Positions 8,434-16,001 of a stretch of DNA of 64,000 nucleotides are shown one piece after another. This DNA is from Nissabacter sp. SGAir0207 (lineage in GTDB: Bacteria > Pseudomonadota > Gammaproteobacteria > Enterobacterales > Enterobacteriaceae): positions 310,001-374,000 of the forward strand of contig NZ_CP028037.1 of NCBI RefSeq assembly GCF_005491205.1, written 5' to 3'. The notes under the pieces were generated by a model. It saw nothing but the letters and a program-made list of their open reading frames with translations, did no database searches and was not told the origin of the DNA. The stretch's first letter is position 1, and each line of letters begins with the position of its first letter. A program made the translations under genes and the position numbers.

Positions 8434-8443
8434 AGGTGAGCTC

Positions 8444-9070
8444 ATGGCAGCAAAAATCATCTCTTTCCTGAACGGAAAGGGTGGGGTAGGGAAGACCACA
8501 ACCTCCGTCAACGTCGCGACCTGCTTGGCGAGACAAGGTCACAAAGTCGTGATGGTGGACACCGATCCCCAGGGCAGTATCAGCAACTGGTACGAAGAGG
8601 AAAAATGCCAATTTGACCTGGCGGAAGCGGCCTCTGAAAAAGAGGTGTACACCGTTCGCAAGCAGCTCAAAGAGTATGACTACGTCATCATCGATGGCGC
8701 GGCGGCCATCTCTGCCATCTCCTCTGCGGCCGTGATGGTGAGCGATCTGGTGTTGATACCTGTGACACCCTCTCCCCTCGATTTTGCTGCATGTGGTGCC
8801 ATCCTGGCGGTGGTTGAAGCGCGGGAGAACCTCCAACCTATCGTTGCGCGCTTCCTCATCACCAAAAAAGTGGCTTCTGCCAAGATGCTGGAAGTGCTGA
8901 AAGAGTCGATTGCGGACACCGGCGTGCCTGCGCTGAAAACCGGTACGACCCAGCGTCAGGTCTATATCCGCACCATGCTGGATGGTGGCACCGTCTTCGA
9001 CACCACAGATGGCAATGCCAAGGGTGAAATCGAGATCATCACCAAAGAGATTCTGGAGTTGCTCGCATGA
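8444..9070 (+). CDS. parA: Type Ib ParA partition ATPase (ParF-like)
   Basis: 208 residues, the short ParA class without an N-terminal helix-turn-helix. It has the deviant Walker [13 protein letters not shown] (about 12-23), Walker A' VDTDPQGS (about 40-47) and Walker B YDYVIIDG (about 78-85). Such ATPases form gradients on the nucleoid and move plasmids attached through a centromere-binding protein. The stop overlaps the start of the RHH gene in ATGA fashion, giving a coupled parAB pair. The short form normally relies on its partner for autorepression, which fits the octamer array abutting its ribosome-binding site (AAGGTGAG). Confidence 0.93.
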   Translation: MAAKIISFLNGKGGVGKTTTSVNVATCLARQGHKVVMVDTDPQGSISNWYEEEKCQFDLAEAASEKEVYTVRKQLKEYDYVIIDGAAAISAISSAAVMVSDLVLIPVTPSPLDFAACGAILAVVEARENLQPIVARFLITKKVASAKMLEVLKESIADTGVPALKTGTTQRQVYIRTMLDGGTVFDTTDGNAKGEIEIITKEILELLA

Positions 9071-9273
9071 AGATGAAACTTGGTCAACACAAGCAGCTGG
9101 CACCCGCCTTAGATGCGGTTGCCAAGCCCTCAGCGGCGCAGAAGAAGCTACAGACGAACATTGACGAGGATCTTCATCGTCGCTTCAAGACGACCTGTTT
9201 CCTGAAGGATCGTGAGATGCGCGATGTATTAACCGAATTGATCCAGGGTTGGCTTGCCCATAACGAGCAGTGA
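9067..9273 (+). CDS. parB: Small ribbon-helix-helix centromere-binding protein (ParG/ParB analogue)
   Basis: 68 residues. A basic, flexible N-terminus ([20 protein letters not shown]) is followed by a ribbon-helix-helix core from about residue 30: [19 protein letters not shown] supplies the beta strand and helix A, and [16 protein letters not shown] supplies helix B. ParG of TP228 has the same layout, with an N-terminal arginine-finger tail. It overlaps parA by 4 bp. By analogy it binds 8-bp-spaced operator/centromere boxes, and the octamer arrays at 7003-8433 are the obvious candidates. The gene symbol is functional, not a homology claim to large ParB proteins. Confidence 0.8.
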   Translation: MKMKLGQHKQLAPALDAVAKPSAAQKKLQTNIDEDLHRRFKTTCFLKDREMRDVLTELIQGWLAHNEQ

Positions 9274-9350
9274 TCGCCTATCGGGGCCGCACCGGCCCTG
9301 ATCTTACAAAAATGGGCTAATGCCTGCTTCACCCAGGAACCCTCCTGAAA

Positions 9351-9440
9351 GATCCCTTTAAGATCCAAGATCAAAATAGTCTTTATCTCTTTTTAATTTT
9401 AGATCTTTCTCTTTAAGGGCACATTTCGCTTTTTAAGATC
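9351..9440. promoter_or_regulatory. AT-rich, GATC-rich tract: candidate DNA unwinding element
   Basis: Five Dam sites (GATC) occur in 90 bp, at 9351, 9362, 9369, 9402 and 9437, with a sixth just upstream at 9299. They sit in an AT-rich context such as AAGATCAAA and AGATCTTTCTC. Clustered GATC in an AT-rich tract beside iterons is how P1-type origins arrange their unwinding element and SeqA/Dam control (established). Assignment here is inferred. Confidence 0.6.
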
Positions 9441-9460
9441 AAACGGTTGCAATGAGATAT

Positions 9461-10369
9461 GTGGAGAGATTTCCTGCTACAGGTGGAGAGATTTCCTGTT
9501 ATACGTGGAGAGATTTCCTGTTATATGTGGAATTTTTTCCTGTGGATAACTTTTTGATTTAATTAGCCTTCTATATGTGGAATCTTTTCCTGTTGATAAC
9601 TTTCATGCGATCCTAATCATTTCACCCGGATCTAGGATATTTATTACTCTTTTCCTCCTCTGCTGCCCCCTCTGATGTGGAGTCATTTCCTGCCCCGCTG
9701 TGGCCGTTTTTGGCATTGATAAGTAGACAATCTGTTACGTGATCCCGTAATAACTCCTTGAAGTGATGGTGCTTCTCAAAAGCAGATTACGTGGAAAAAT
9801 TTCCTGTTAGCCGTGCACTTGCTCTTATGTGGAGAGATTTCCTGTCATCACTAAAAACAGGGCAAAATGCTTTTTCCCACTCTGTACACTAAGCCACTGG
9901 CTGAGCCGGATGTTGGTAGGCCATGTTTGCCTGCTATTTCGCAAATCTATAGGTGGAGTGATTTCCTGTTCATCCCTCTCAGACCGCTGGGTTACTGTCA
10001 CGTGGAGAAATTTCCTGTTGCCTCTGCCGCCGCTTAAAGGTGGAGGAATTTCCTGTTGCTCTCTTCAGCCCAGCTGCCAGCGGAGTTCAGCTGCGATAGG
10101 TGGAGAGATTTCCTGTTCTGGATATTCGCGCCCAAACACTGCCCGTTATCCTGGCTCGCCTGTTAAAGGTGGAGACTTTTCCTGTTCTCCAGGCCCCTTT
10201 GACCTATGGGTACAGCACACGTGGAGGGATTTCCTGTCGACGAAAGGGGAGGGCAGGGCGGCAATGGGGTAAAGGTGGAGAAATTTCCTGTCAAAAGGGG
10301 TAGCCATTGGCCGGGATCGCGGTGGGGATCGAACTGCGATCAAAATCACTATGTGGAGACATTTCCTGT
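9461..10369 (+). repeat. Iteron cluster: 16 direct copies of GTGGAGAGATTTCCTGT
   Basis: Starts at 9461, 9483, 9505, 9527, 9577, 9677, 9791, 9829, 9953, 10002, 10040, 10100, 10169, 10221, 10275 and 10353, all on the + strand. The first four are phased at exactly 22 bp (two helical turns); the rest are 38-124 bp apart. GTGG and TTCCTG are invariant or nearly so, and the middle varies. These are expected Rep binding sites for initiation and for copy-number control by handcuffing. The number and the 0.9-kb spread are larger than the 4-7 iterons usual in small Rep_3 plasmids. Confidence 0.93.
9541..9549 (-). promoter_or_regulatory. DnaA box
   Basis: TGTGGATAA, the exact complement of TTATCCACA. 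A near-match (TGTTGATAA) follows at 9591. Confidence 0.7.
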
Positions 10370-10432
10370 AACCGCTATGAGTTAGTGAATAATTTAATAA
10401 TTAAAACAGTGTATTACAGCGGATATTTTTTC

Positions 10433-10477
10433 TTTACGCTTTTATTTTTTATGTGGAATAATTTAAATACATTCCAC
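10433..10477 (+). promoter_or_regulatory. rep promoter with inverted-repeat operator
   Basis: Candidate -35 TTTACG (10433-10438), 18-bp spacer, -10 AATAAT (10457-10462). Overlapping the -10 is a perfect inverted repeat GTGGAAT (10453-10459) and ATTCCAC (10471-10477). GTGGA is also the 5' half of the iteron, so Rep dimers could repress their own gene here while monomers bind iterons, as in other Rep_3 plasmids. Confidence 0.65.
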
Positions 10478-10493
10478 TTAAGGATCCTGCTTC

Positions 10494-11486
10494 ATGGAAC
10501 TCAACAAACTTACTGTGGTTCAGGGCAACGATCTGCTTGAAGGCGCCTACAGTGTGACGCTGGATGAGATGCGGTTGCTCAACCTGGCGCTGGCGCAAAT
10601 TGATAGCAGGAAACCTCAACCTGACACGCTTTACCGTCTTTTTCCTCAGGATTATCAGCGTATCTATGGGGTTAACCCCACCAGCAGCCACCGGCAGCTG
10701 CGGGAAGCGGCGGAAAGCCTGATGAAAAAGCCGGTGACGATCTACAAACCGGATGTCAAAACCGGCAAGATCCGTACCGTGCAACTCTCTTGGTTCTCCC
10801 GCCTGGAGTATGTCAGCAGCGACGATCACAGCGCCGTGGTATTGCGTTTCGGGCAGGATGTCGCCCCCTATCTGTATGAGCTGAAGGAGTCCTTCACCAA
10901 GCTCAATTTCACCAATATCGCCAAACTTGATACCCCCTTTTCCGTGCGACTCTATGGCTGGTTGATCAAAGCCAAGAATCTCTATGGCCGACGTAGCAGC
11001 AAAGCCGTGGAGGTGACGCTCGATCTCGGCTGGATGCGCGAGAAAGCCGGGCTGGTCGGCAAGTATGAAGATTACCGTGATTTCCGGCAGAAGCTGCTTG
11101 AGCCAACCATCAACCGCATCAACGCCAATACCGACATCTCCGTCGTTTGGGAACCCATCAAAAGTGGCCGCACGGTTGTCGCTATCAAATTCGCCTACAT
11201 GGATGAATCCTCCCCGGAAGCGAGCAAGCCGCTGCGTCCGCGCCTGCCGCGCCGCCCGCGGGCCGTTGCGGGGTCGGATCTCGAAGGGGAGTGGGCACGC
11301 AGTTGCATTGAGATTTTTGAGGAGTATCGCGCGCGGTTACTGGCCTATGACAAAGCGGAGAAGGCCACCCTGCCAGACCTGCGGAAGTTAGCAAGCTGGT
11401 ACAAAATCGTGGGTGATAAGGTGGCGCAGAAAGCGGTAATGGCAGAAGTGAATACCCGGACCAAACGGGCTTCCGCAAAAAGTTGA
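10494..11486 (+). CDS. repA: Rep_3 superfamily replication initiator
   Basis: 330 residues. An N-terminal winged helix carries LLEGAYSVTLDEMRLLNLALAQIDS and a later block SSHRQLREAAESLMKKPVTIY. The second winged helix holds FTKLNFTNIAKLDTPFSVRLYGWLIKAKN and YRDFRQKLLEPTINRINANTDISV, the iteron-recognition motif of RepB/RepE/pi-type initiators. A basic, Pro/Arg-rich segment (about 240-260) joins a C-terminal helical extension not needed in minimal family members. It is preceded by the iteron field and an inverted-repeat operator, which makes it the initiator of this replicon. The symbol is generic. Confidence 0.92.
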   Translation: MELNKLTVVQGNDLLEGAYSVTLDEMRLLNLALAQIDSRKPQPDTLYRLFPQDYQRIYGVNPTSSHRQLREAAESLMKKPVTIYKPDVKTGKIRTVQLSWFSRLEYVSSDDHSAVVLRFGQDVAPYLYELKESFTKLNFTNIAKLDTPFSVRLYGWLIKAKNLYGRRSSKAVEVTLDLGWMREKAGLVGKYEDYRDFRQKLLEPTINRINANTDISVVWEPIKSGRTVVAIKFAYMDESSPEASKPLRPRLPRRPRAVAGSDLEGEWARSCIEIFEEYRARLLAYDKAEKATLPDLRKLASWYKIVGDKVAQKAVMAEVNTRTKRASAKS

Positions 11487-11560
11487 TATGGGTCTCAGGG
11501 GGTGGGAGAGCGCTTGTTGGGCATCTCACCCAAGTAACGCACAGAGTTATCCCCCGTTTC

Positions 11561-11569
11561 TGTGAATAA
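11561..11569 (-). promoter_or_regulatory. DnaA box downstream of rep
   Basis: TGTGAATAA, the exact complement of TTATTCACA (TTATNCACA consensus), about 75 bp after the rep stop. Confidence 0.5.
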
Positions 11570-11621
11570 CTTTTATAAGTTTGAATAAATCCAAAAATTA
11601 CAAGTGAAATATTGTACATTT

Positions 11622-11646
11622 AGCGCGCTATAGCGCTTTTCTTTTT
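11622..11646 (+). terminator. Probable rep terminator
   Basis: Short stem AGCGC/GCGCT with loop GCTATA followed by TTTCTTTTT. Confidence 0.55.
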
Positions 11647-11762
11647 GCCAATCTTATGATGACGCAATGCATCATTCTTACGTGCTTCCCACCCTCTGCT
11701 CCCTCCCCAGTGACCGCCATTACAGCAACTTAGCGTGACAGAAAAATGATGCGCCACAGAAT

Positions 11763-11784
11763 AAAAAAGGCCGCTTACGCGGCC
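11763..11784 (-). terminator. Terminator of the YjiJ-like permease gene
   Basis: On the minus strand GGCCGC-GTAA-GCGGCC is followed by six T; it lies 20 bp past the permease stop codon. Confidence 0.85.
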
Positions 11785-11803
11785 TGAAGTGAATAGAGCT
11801 GGA

Positions 11804-12961
11804 TTATTTTGCTTGAGTGGCTTCAAGGCCAGAGGACGGGCGATTGGAAGCGGTGAGCGCCGCTGCGGCAATCAGGCTCACCGCAGCTACACCCAGTGCC
11901 GGCGAGAGCGACCCGAACAGGTGCACACTGGCGGAAGAGACCAGCGGGCCGACCAGTTGACCGGTGGCATAACCCGTGGTCAGGATGCCTACTACCCGCG
12001 CGGTCTGGGAGGGTGCGATCTCACGGCCCATTCTCATGCTGAGCTGCATGATTGCCAGAAAACCGCCCCCGGTCAGCAGTGTACCGGTGACCAGTCCTGC
12101 CATGCCGGGGAACGCCACCACAGAGGCAACGCCGATTGCCTGAAGCACCAGCGTCAGCGTCAGCCGGAAGCGGGTTGGCAGGCGAGTGCCGAGGAAAATC
12201 ACGGCAGCCACACCCAGCATTGCTGCCAGTCCAAACATCGGCCAGAAAAGCGCGGCCAGCGTACTGCCGGGGAACATCACGTTTGCCAACTGTGAGAGGA
12301 AGGTCGCTGGCAGGATGTAGCCAAAACCGGCGAGGGTGTAGGTCACCAGCAATTTTTTCAACGCCGGAGACCAGCTGAGCGGGGCGGCTGTGCCCGCCTG
12401 CGGTCGATGGATTTCCGTTGGCAGTGAGGTGCGGAACAGCAGGGCGATCAGCAACGCCACGCCGCCATAGACTAGCCACCCCTGCTCGGAGGAGGCGTCG
12501 ACATGGGCCAGCACCCACGCGAGAATGCCGGTCAGCATGATGCCCGCGCCCGGCCCGGAAAAGACGGCGGCAGATAGACGAGGAGCGTTGAATACGGCCA
12601 GCCGATCCTGTGTCCAGGCTGTAATGATGATCAGCGCCCACGCGCCGCCCAACCCAGCAAGAAAGCGCAAAATCGCTTGCAAGGTAAAATCAGGCGTAAA
12701 GGCTGAAAGCAGGGTAGCGGCAACCGTCATCCAGATGCCTACGCGCAGGTGCAGCGCGTGGCGCTGGTTGAGGCGCATGGCATAGATGGCCCCTACCAGA
12801 TAACCGATATAGTTCATGGAAGCCAGCAGGCCAGCCGATGAGAGCGAGATAATCTGCTCCTGTAACATCAACGGCAGTTGGGGGGTTAAGGAGAACCGCC
12901 CCATGCCCATGACAGCAATTAACGTAAAAAACCCGGTAAGGGCGACGCGCATCTGTGACAC
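11804..12961 (-). CDS. YbfB/YjiJ family MFS transporter
   Basis: About 385 residues with twelve predicted membrane segments. The N-terminus MRVALTGFFTLIAVMGMGRFSLTPQLPLM is typical of the YbfB/YjiJ family (GxGRFxxTPxLPxM), and GLGGAWALI and the GPGAGIM-type loop fit as well. I take a GTG start at 12961 because GGAG lies 6 nt upstream; an in-frame ATG at 12952 and a frame extending to 13009 are alternatives. It is divergent from a PtrR/YneJ-like LysR gene 96 bp away, so it is the likely target of that regulator. Substrate unknown; an efflux role is plausible. Confidence 0.85.
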   Translation of the reverse strand: MSQMRVALTGFFTLIAVMGMGRFSLTPQLPLMLQEQIISLSSAGLLASMNYIGYLVGAIYAMRLNQRHALHLRVGIWMTVAATLLSAFTPDFTLQAILRFLAGLGGAWALIIITAWTQDRLAVFNAPRLSAAVFSGPGAGIMLTGILAWVLAHVDASSEQGWLVYGGVALLIALLFRTSLPTEIHRPQAGTAAPLSWSPALKKLLVTYTLAGFGYILPATFLSQLANVMFPGSTLAALFWPMFGLAAMLGVAAVIFLGTRLPTRFRLTLTLVLQAIGVASVVAFPGMAGLVTGTLLTGGGFLAIMQLSMRMGREIAPSQTARVVGILTTGYATGQLVGPLVSSASVHLFGSLSPALGVAAVSLIAAAALTASNRPSSGLEATQAK

Positions 12962-13057
12962 AACACTCTCCAAAAAAATAGCAGGCAGGTAGCCTATCCA
13001 GCGCATCAATTCTTGTATAATGAATAATAGTTAAAAACTTATTCTTTAGGTGAGAAG

Positions 13058-13924
13058 ATGGACTTTACACAGCTTGAGTATTTTCGAACCGCCGCCACGC
13101 TAGGATCGATCACCGGTGCCGCGCGGCAACTGCACAAGGTGCCCTCCAATATCACCACCCGTATCCGGCAGCTGGAGGAGGAGCTGGGCTGCCAATTGTT
13201 CATCCGTGAGAAGCAGCGCATCTACCTCTCTGCCGAAGGGCGGGATTTTCTGGGCTATGCCACCCGGCTGCTGGAATTGGCAGAGGAGGGGCGACGTTCG
13301 ATACAGCGCCAGGAGCCGGGCGGGTTATTTACCCTGGGCGCGGTGGAGAGCACCGCAGCCATTCACCTGCCTGATGTCATGGCAGCGTACCATAATCGCT
13401 ACCCACAGGTGACGTTGGAGTTATTTACCGGCTTGTCAGATGAAGTGACGGAAGATGTCCTGAACTGGCGTTATGCCGCCGCCTTTACGGATGTGATGAC
13501 CCTGCCGTCAGAGCTGGAGGGCATTCCGCTCTATAAAGAGAAGATGGTGTTGATCTCGGCCCATGACCACGCACCCATTCAGGGGCCGCAGGATGTCCGG
13601 GAGGATGCGGTCTTCGCGTTCCGCAATACCTGCTCCTATCGCCGGCGGCTCGGCAACTGGTTCGCGCAGGGAAATGTCCAACCTAAAAGGATTGTGGAGA
13701 TTGAGTCCTACCACAGTATGCTGGCGTGCGTCAGCACCGGCGCGGGCATCGCGATGATTTTGGAGTCGGTGCTGAACTCCCTGCCGGGGGCCACGCGCGT
13801 CAAAACCCATACGTTGCAAGATGAGGATATGTTCGCGGACATCTGGCTCATCTGGCGCAAGGGCACCCGCAACACCAACCTCGACGCATTGATTGACGTG
13901 CTGGGGAAAACGGCAGACAAATAA
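13058..13924 (+). CDS. LysR family transcriptional regulator (PtrR/YneJ-like)
   Basis: 288 residues. Residues 1-60 form the winged helix-turn-helix (MDFTQLEYFRTAATLGSITG, HKVPSNITTRIRQLEEELG). The effector domain includes LFTLGAVESTAAIHLP, FRNTCSYRRRLGNWF and EIESYHSMLACVSTGAGIAMI, closely similar in layout to E. coli PtrR (YneJ). The start has AGGTGAG 5 nt upstream. It is divergent from the YjiJ-like permease, so the 96-bp gap probably holds the shared operator (LysR T-N11-A sites). An octamer array begins inside its stop codon. Confidence 0.9.
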   Translation: MDFTQLEYFRTAATLGSITGAARQLHKVPSNITTRIRQLEEELGCQLFIREKQRIYLSAEGRDFLGYATRLLELAEEGRRSIQRQEPGGLFTLGAVESTAAIHLPDVMAAYHNRYPQVTLELFTGLSDEVTEDVLNWRYAAAFTDVMTLPSELEGIPLYKEKMVLISAHDHAPIQGPQDVREDAVFAFRNTCSYRRRLGNWFAQGNVQPKRIVEIESYHSMLACVSTGAGIAMILESVLNSLPGATRVKTHTLQDEDMFADIWLIWRKGTRNTNLDALIDVLGKTADK

Positions 13925-13986
13925 TCCTGTAATCCTGTAATCCTGTAATCCTGTAATCCTGTAATCTTATGATTTCAGGATTATGG
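13923..13986. repeat. Distal octamer array J (8 units) at the 3' end of the LysR gene
   Basis: AATCCTGT five times, then AATCTTAT, GATTTCAG and GATTATGG, all in one 8-bp register. It begins within the LysR stop codon. The units are the same as in the parA-proximal field, 5.5 kb away on the other side of rep. Confidence 0.9.
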
Positions 13987-14047
13987 TATGGCTATCTCTC
14001 CTCTCCTGGAAGCAGCGCACGCTATGACGGCGGCGGTTACGTTAAGT

Positions 14048-14066
14048 AAATGATAATTATTAGCAC
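14048..14066. promoter_or_regulatory. Fur-box-like sequence
   Basis: AAATGATAATTATTAGCAC closely resembles the 19-bp Fur consensus GATAATGATAATCATTATC. It lies about 90 bp upstream of the secreted esterase start. A tandem-hexamer NATAAT reading is also satisfied. Confidence 0.6.
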
Positions 14067-14155
14067 TCTCATTAATGGCTGTGCTACTGTTCTGCCGTCA
14101 AAAAATCACTCATCTCTCTCGCCAATGGCGGGGCGTTACAGTCAGGGAGCAACGG

Positions 14156-15046
14156 ATGCGCGCGCTTTTCCTTCTTCTCGGGTTATGTGTCACCACCGCT
14201 ACACTGGCGGCCGGGCAGGGTTATGTATTGCCAGGATCGCAGGTGGAAACCCTGCATTCTGAAAACGGTGACTATCAAATCATGACCTACGTTCCGCCGG
14301 GCAACGCGCCCGCCGGGGGGTGGCCGGTCATCTATTTATTGGATGGCAATGCCGCCTTCGCGCCAGCGGCCAGCATGATGGCGTCATACTCTTGCAGCCG
14401 CTGCCCAATGCAGCCGGGTGTGGTGGTGGCGATTGGCTATCCGGGCAAATCACGCCGCGATCAGGATTACCGCCCCGCCACCCAAGAGGTCAAGCTGGAG
14501 AGCAACCCGGCTGGCGGCACCTATGATCCGGGCGCACCGGGCAATGCCCAAGCCTTTACCCGTTTTGTGATGCAGGAGTTGAAGCCGCACATCGAAACGC
14601 AGCTGCCGATCGATCATCAACGTCAGGCGCTGTTCGGCCACTCCTACGGTGGCCTCTACACGCTCTATACCGCGTTGACGCAGCCAGACACCTTCCAACA
14701 CTTCTATGCTGCCAGCCCCTCGGTTTGGTGGAACAACCGTTACCTGATGACGCTGGCGAAACAGCCGCCGAAAAAGTGGCCAGATCGGCTGCGGCTGACG
14801 GTCGGGGAGTATGAGCAGTCATTGCAGCAAAGTGAGATGCAGTTGCCAGCGGAGCAGCGTGAGGTACTGGCGCGCCACCGCCAGCAGCGTGCCATGGTGG
14901 ATGGCGTGCGTGAATTGGCGTGGTCATTGCAGGCGATGCCAGAGGGTGCCCGCCACGTCAGCTTTATGCTCTATCCGGGCCAGTCACACATGACGGTCAT
15001 GCCGCTGGCCCTACAGGATGCGCTGCTGGATCACTTCGCGCGCTAA
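14156..15046 (+). CDS. Secreted/periplasmic alpha/beta-hydrolase esterase (IroE/Fes-like, D superfamily)
   Basis: 296 residues from the ATG at 14156, chosen because AGGGAG precedes it and a signal peptide follows (MRALFLLLGLCVTTATLAAG). The nucleophile elbow is GHSYGG (about 161-166) and the oxyanion side is YLLDGNAAF; the C-terminal GQSHMTVMP supplies His. IroE and related periplasmic esterases cut ferric-siderophore triesters. The Fur-box-like site upstream supports an iron-related role, but no siderophore synthesis or receptor genes are in the window. It converges with the ter biosynthetic operon (8-bp gap). Confidence 0.78.
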   Translation: MRALFLLLGLCVTTATLAAGQGYVLPGSQVETLHSENGDYQIMTYVPPGNAPAGGWPVIYLLDGNAAFAPAASMMASYSCSRCPMQPGVVVAIGYPGKSRRDQDYRPATQEVKLESNPAGGTYDPGAPGNAQAFTRFVMQELKPHIETQLPIDHQRQALFGHSYGGLYTLYTALTQPDTFQHFYAASPSVWWNNRYLMTLAKQPPKKWPDRLRLTVGEYEQSLQQSEMQLPAEQREVLARHRQQRAMVDGVRELAWSLQAMPEGARHVSFMLYPGQSHMTVMPLALQDALLDHFAR

Positions 15047-15054
15047 AGGGGGCT

Positions 15055-15993
15055 TTATCCGGCGTGGTTGATGCGTTCGGCCTCGCCGGAGGGGCTTTCT
15101 GCATAGCCATATTTTTGCCCCTGCTGGATGATGCGGTGCGCCCAGTTGACGTGGGTGGCTGGCTCGCACATTGCTCCGTCAGACTTGAATACCGCGCTGT
15201 CAGCATTCAGGATGCGCAATGCCTCCTGGTAGTCCCGTGGCGCGACTTTCAGGGCGGCATGGATAATGGGGATCTGGCTGGGATGAATGGCAGTCTTGCC
15301 CACCAGCCCATGCAAAATGTCCTGTTTCAGCTCCTGACGCAGCATGTCCGGCGAGTCGATCAACTCACAGACCGGCGAGGTGAGGGCAAACCCGCGTGAT
15401 CCAAACACGCTGACCAGCATTTTAATCACATAGCCCAACGGCCCCTCATACAGCGTATGATCTTTGCTGCGCCTCAGCCCCAATACGCTCATCAAATCAT
15501 TGCCGCCAATTCGCAACGCCAGTACCCGGTCGGCCGCGCGCTGGTGCAGCGCCTCCGCCAGCAACTGCATCTGTGCGACATCATAGACCCGCGCATCCTC
15601 CAGGGTGGGCATCCAGCGCAGGTGGCTATGTGCGGTGATCGCCAACCAGCGCTCCAGATCGGCGAGGGTAAATTTGGGCAGCACCAGCCCGGTCACCACA
15701 TTGAGGCAGAGCGCGCTGTCAGCCACCAGGGCGGCAGCCATGTCAGGATGGCGCGGGCGAATAAACAGCAGCGGGCGCGGCTCGATGGGGGAGTCGGCAA
15801 GCTGTGCCAGCGTCACCCGCAGGTTGACCAGCGCCTGCGGGATATCGCGTTCCAGCACCGCATCCTCCAGACAGATCACCATAGAGAGCAACTCCGGGTA
15901 CTTCTCGCCACGGGCAATCGCCAGCAATTGGGGATGGGTGGCCGGTACATACAGGGTGGCACCCAAATCGTTAGGCGTGACAGTTTCCATCAT
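15055..15993 (-). CDS. HpcH/HpaI (CitE-like) lyase of the ter biosynthetic module
   Basis: 312 residues. TIM-barrel landmarks of the CitE/HpcH family are visible: LYVPATHP at the N-terminus, SMVICLEDAV with the metal-binding Glu-Asp, RPLLFIRPRHPD, ALRIGGNDLMSVLGL and GLVGKTAIHPSQIPII. In ter loci this lyase is one of the conserved enzymes proposed by Anantharaman, Iyer and Aravind to make a nucleoside-like metabolite. It is the last gene of the leftward six-gene operon, 8 bp after the StiP-family gene. I chose the second ATG because AAGG lies 6 nt upstream. The reaction is inferred, not shown. Confidence 0.82.
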   Translation of the reverse strand: MMETVTPNDLGATLYVPATHPQLLAIARGEKYPELLSMVICLEDAVLERDIPQALVNLRVTLAQLADSPIEPRPLLFIRPRHPDMAAALVADSALCLNVVTGLVLPKFTLADLERWLAITAHSHLRWMPTLEDARVYDVAQMQLLAEALHQRAADRVLALRIGGNDLMSVLGLRRSKDHTLYEGPLGYVIKMLVSVFGSRGFALTSPVCELIDSPDMLRQELKQDILHGLVGKTAIHPSQIPIIHAALKVAPRDYQEALRILNADSAVFKSDGAMCEPATHVNWAHRIIQQGQKYGYAESPSGEAERINHAG

Positions 15994-16001
15994 CCTCATC
16001 C

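Larger units (their letters stand above)
6991..8443. repeat. Octamer-repeat field upstream of parA: candidate centromere (parS/parC)
   Basis: This 1.45-kb gene-free stretch is built from clusters of 8-bp units that keep register within each cluster. Units are variants of AATCCTGT, CATCCTGT, GATTCCAG, GATTATGG and GATGCTGT, in direct and inverted sense. Because GATTCCAG read on the other strand and shifted by four is AATCCTGG, the pattern is strand-symmetric. Clusters are listed separately. The last one ends 10 bp before the parA start. The 8-bp spacing resembles the ACTC-box parH centromere bound by the RHH protein ParG of TP228 and the WATCACW heptads bound by the omega protein (established knowledge). 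The role here is inferred. Translated frames across the field are repeat artefacts. Confidence 0.6.
9274..10493. other. Plasmid replication origin (oriV) region
   Basis: 1.2 kb without genes, organised like iteron origins of the P1/F/Rep_3 class. It runs from a GATC-rich AT tract (9351-9440), through DnaA boxes and 16 direct iterons (9461-10369), to an AT-rich stretch and the rep promoter with an inverted-repeat operator (10433-10477). The components are listed separately. Confidence 0.85.
11487..11762. other. Region downstream of rep
   Basis: About 280 bp without a gene. It contains a DnaA box, the rep terminator and otherwise unremarkable sequence up to the converging permease terminator. 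Confidence 0.5.

Noticed and set aside
9829..10303. Frames across the iteron region
   Set aside because: They encode repeated G-E-I-S-C or E-R-F-P-V strings, which are iteron translations, and are interrupted by variable spacers.
15055..15993. Citrate lyase beta subunit of a citrate fermentation operon
   Set aside because: No citC, citD, citF or citG neighbours; it is embedded in the ter module.
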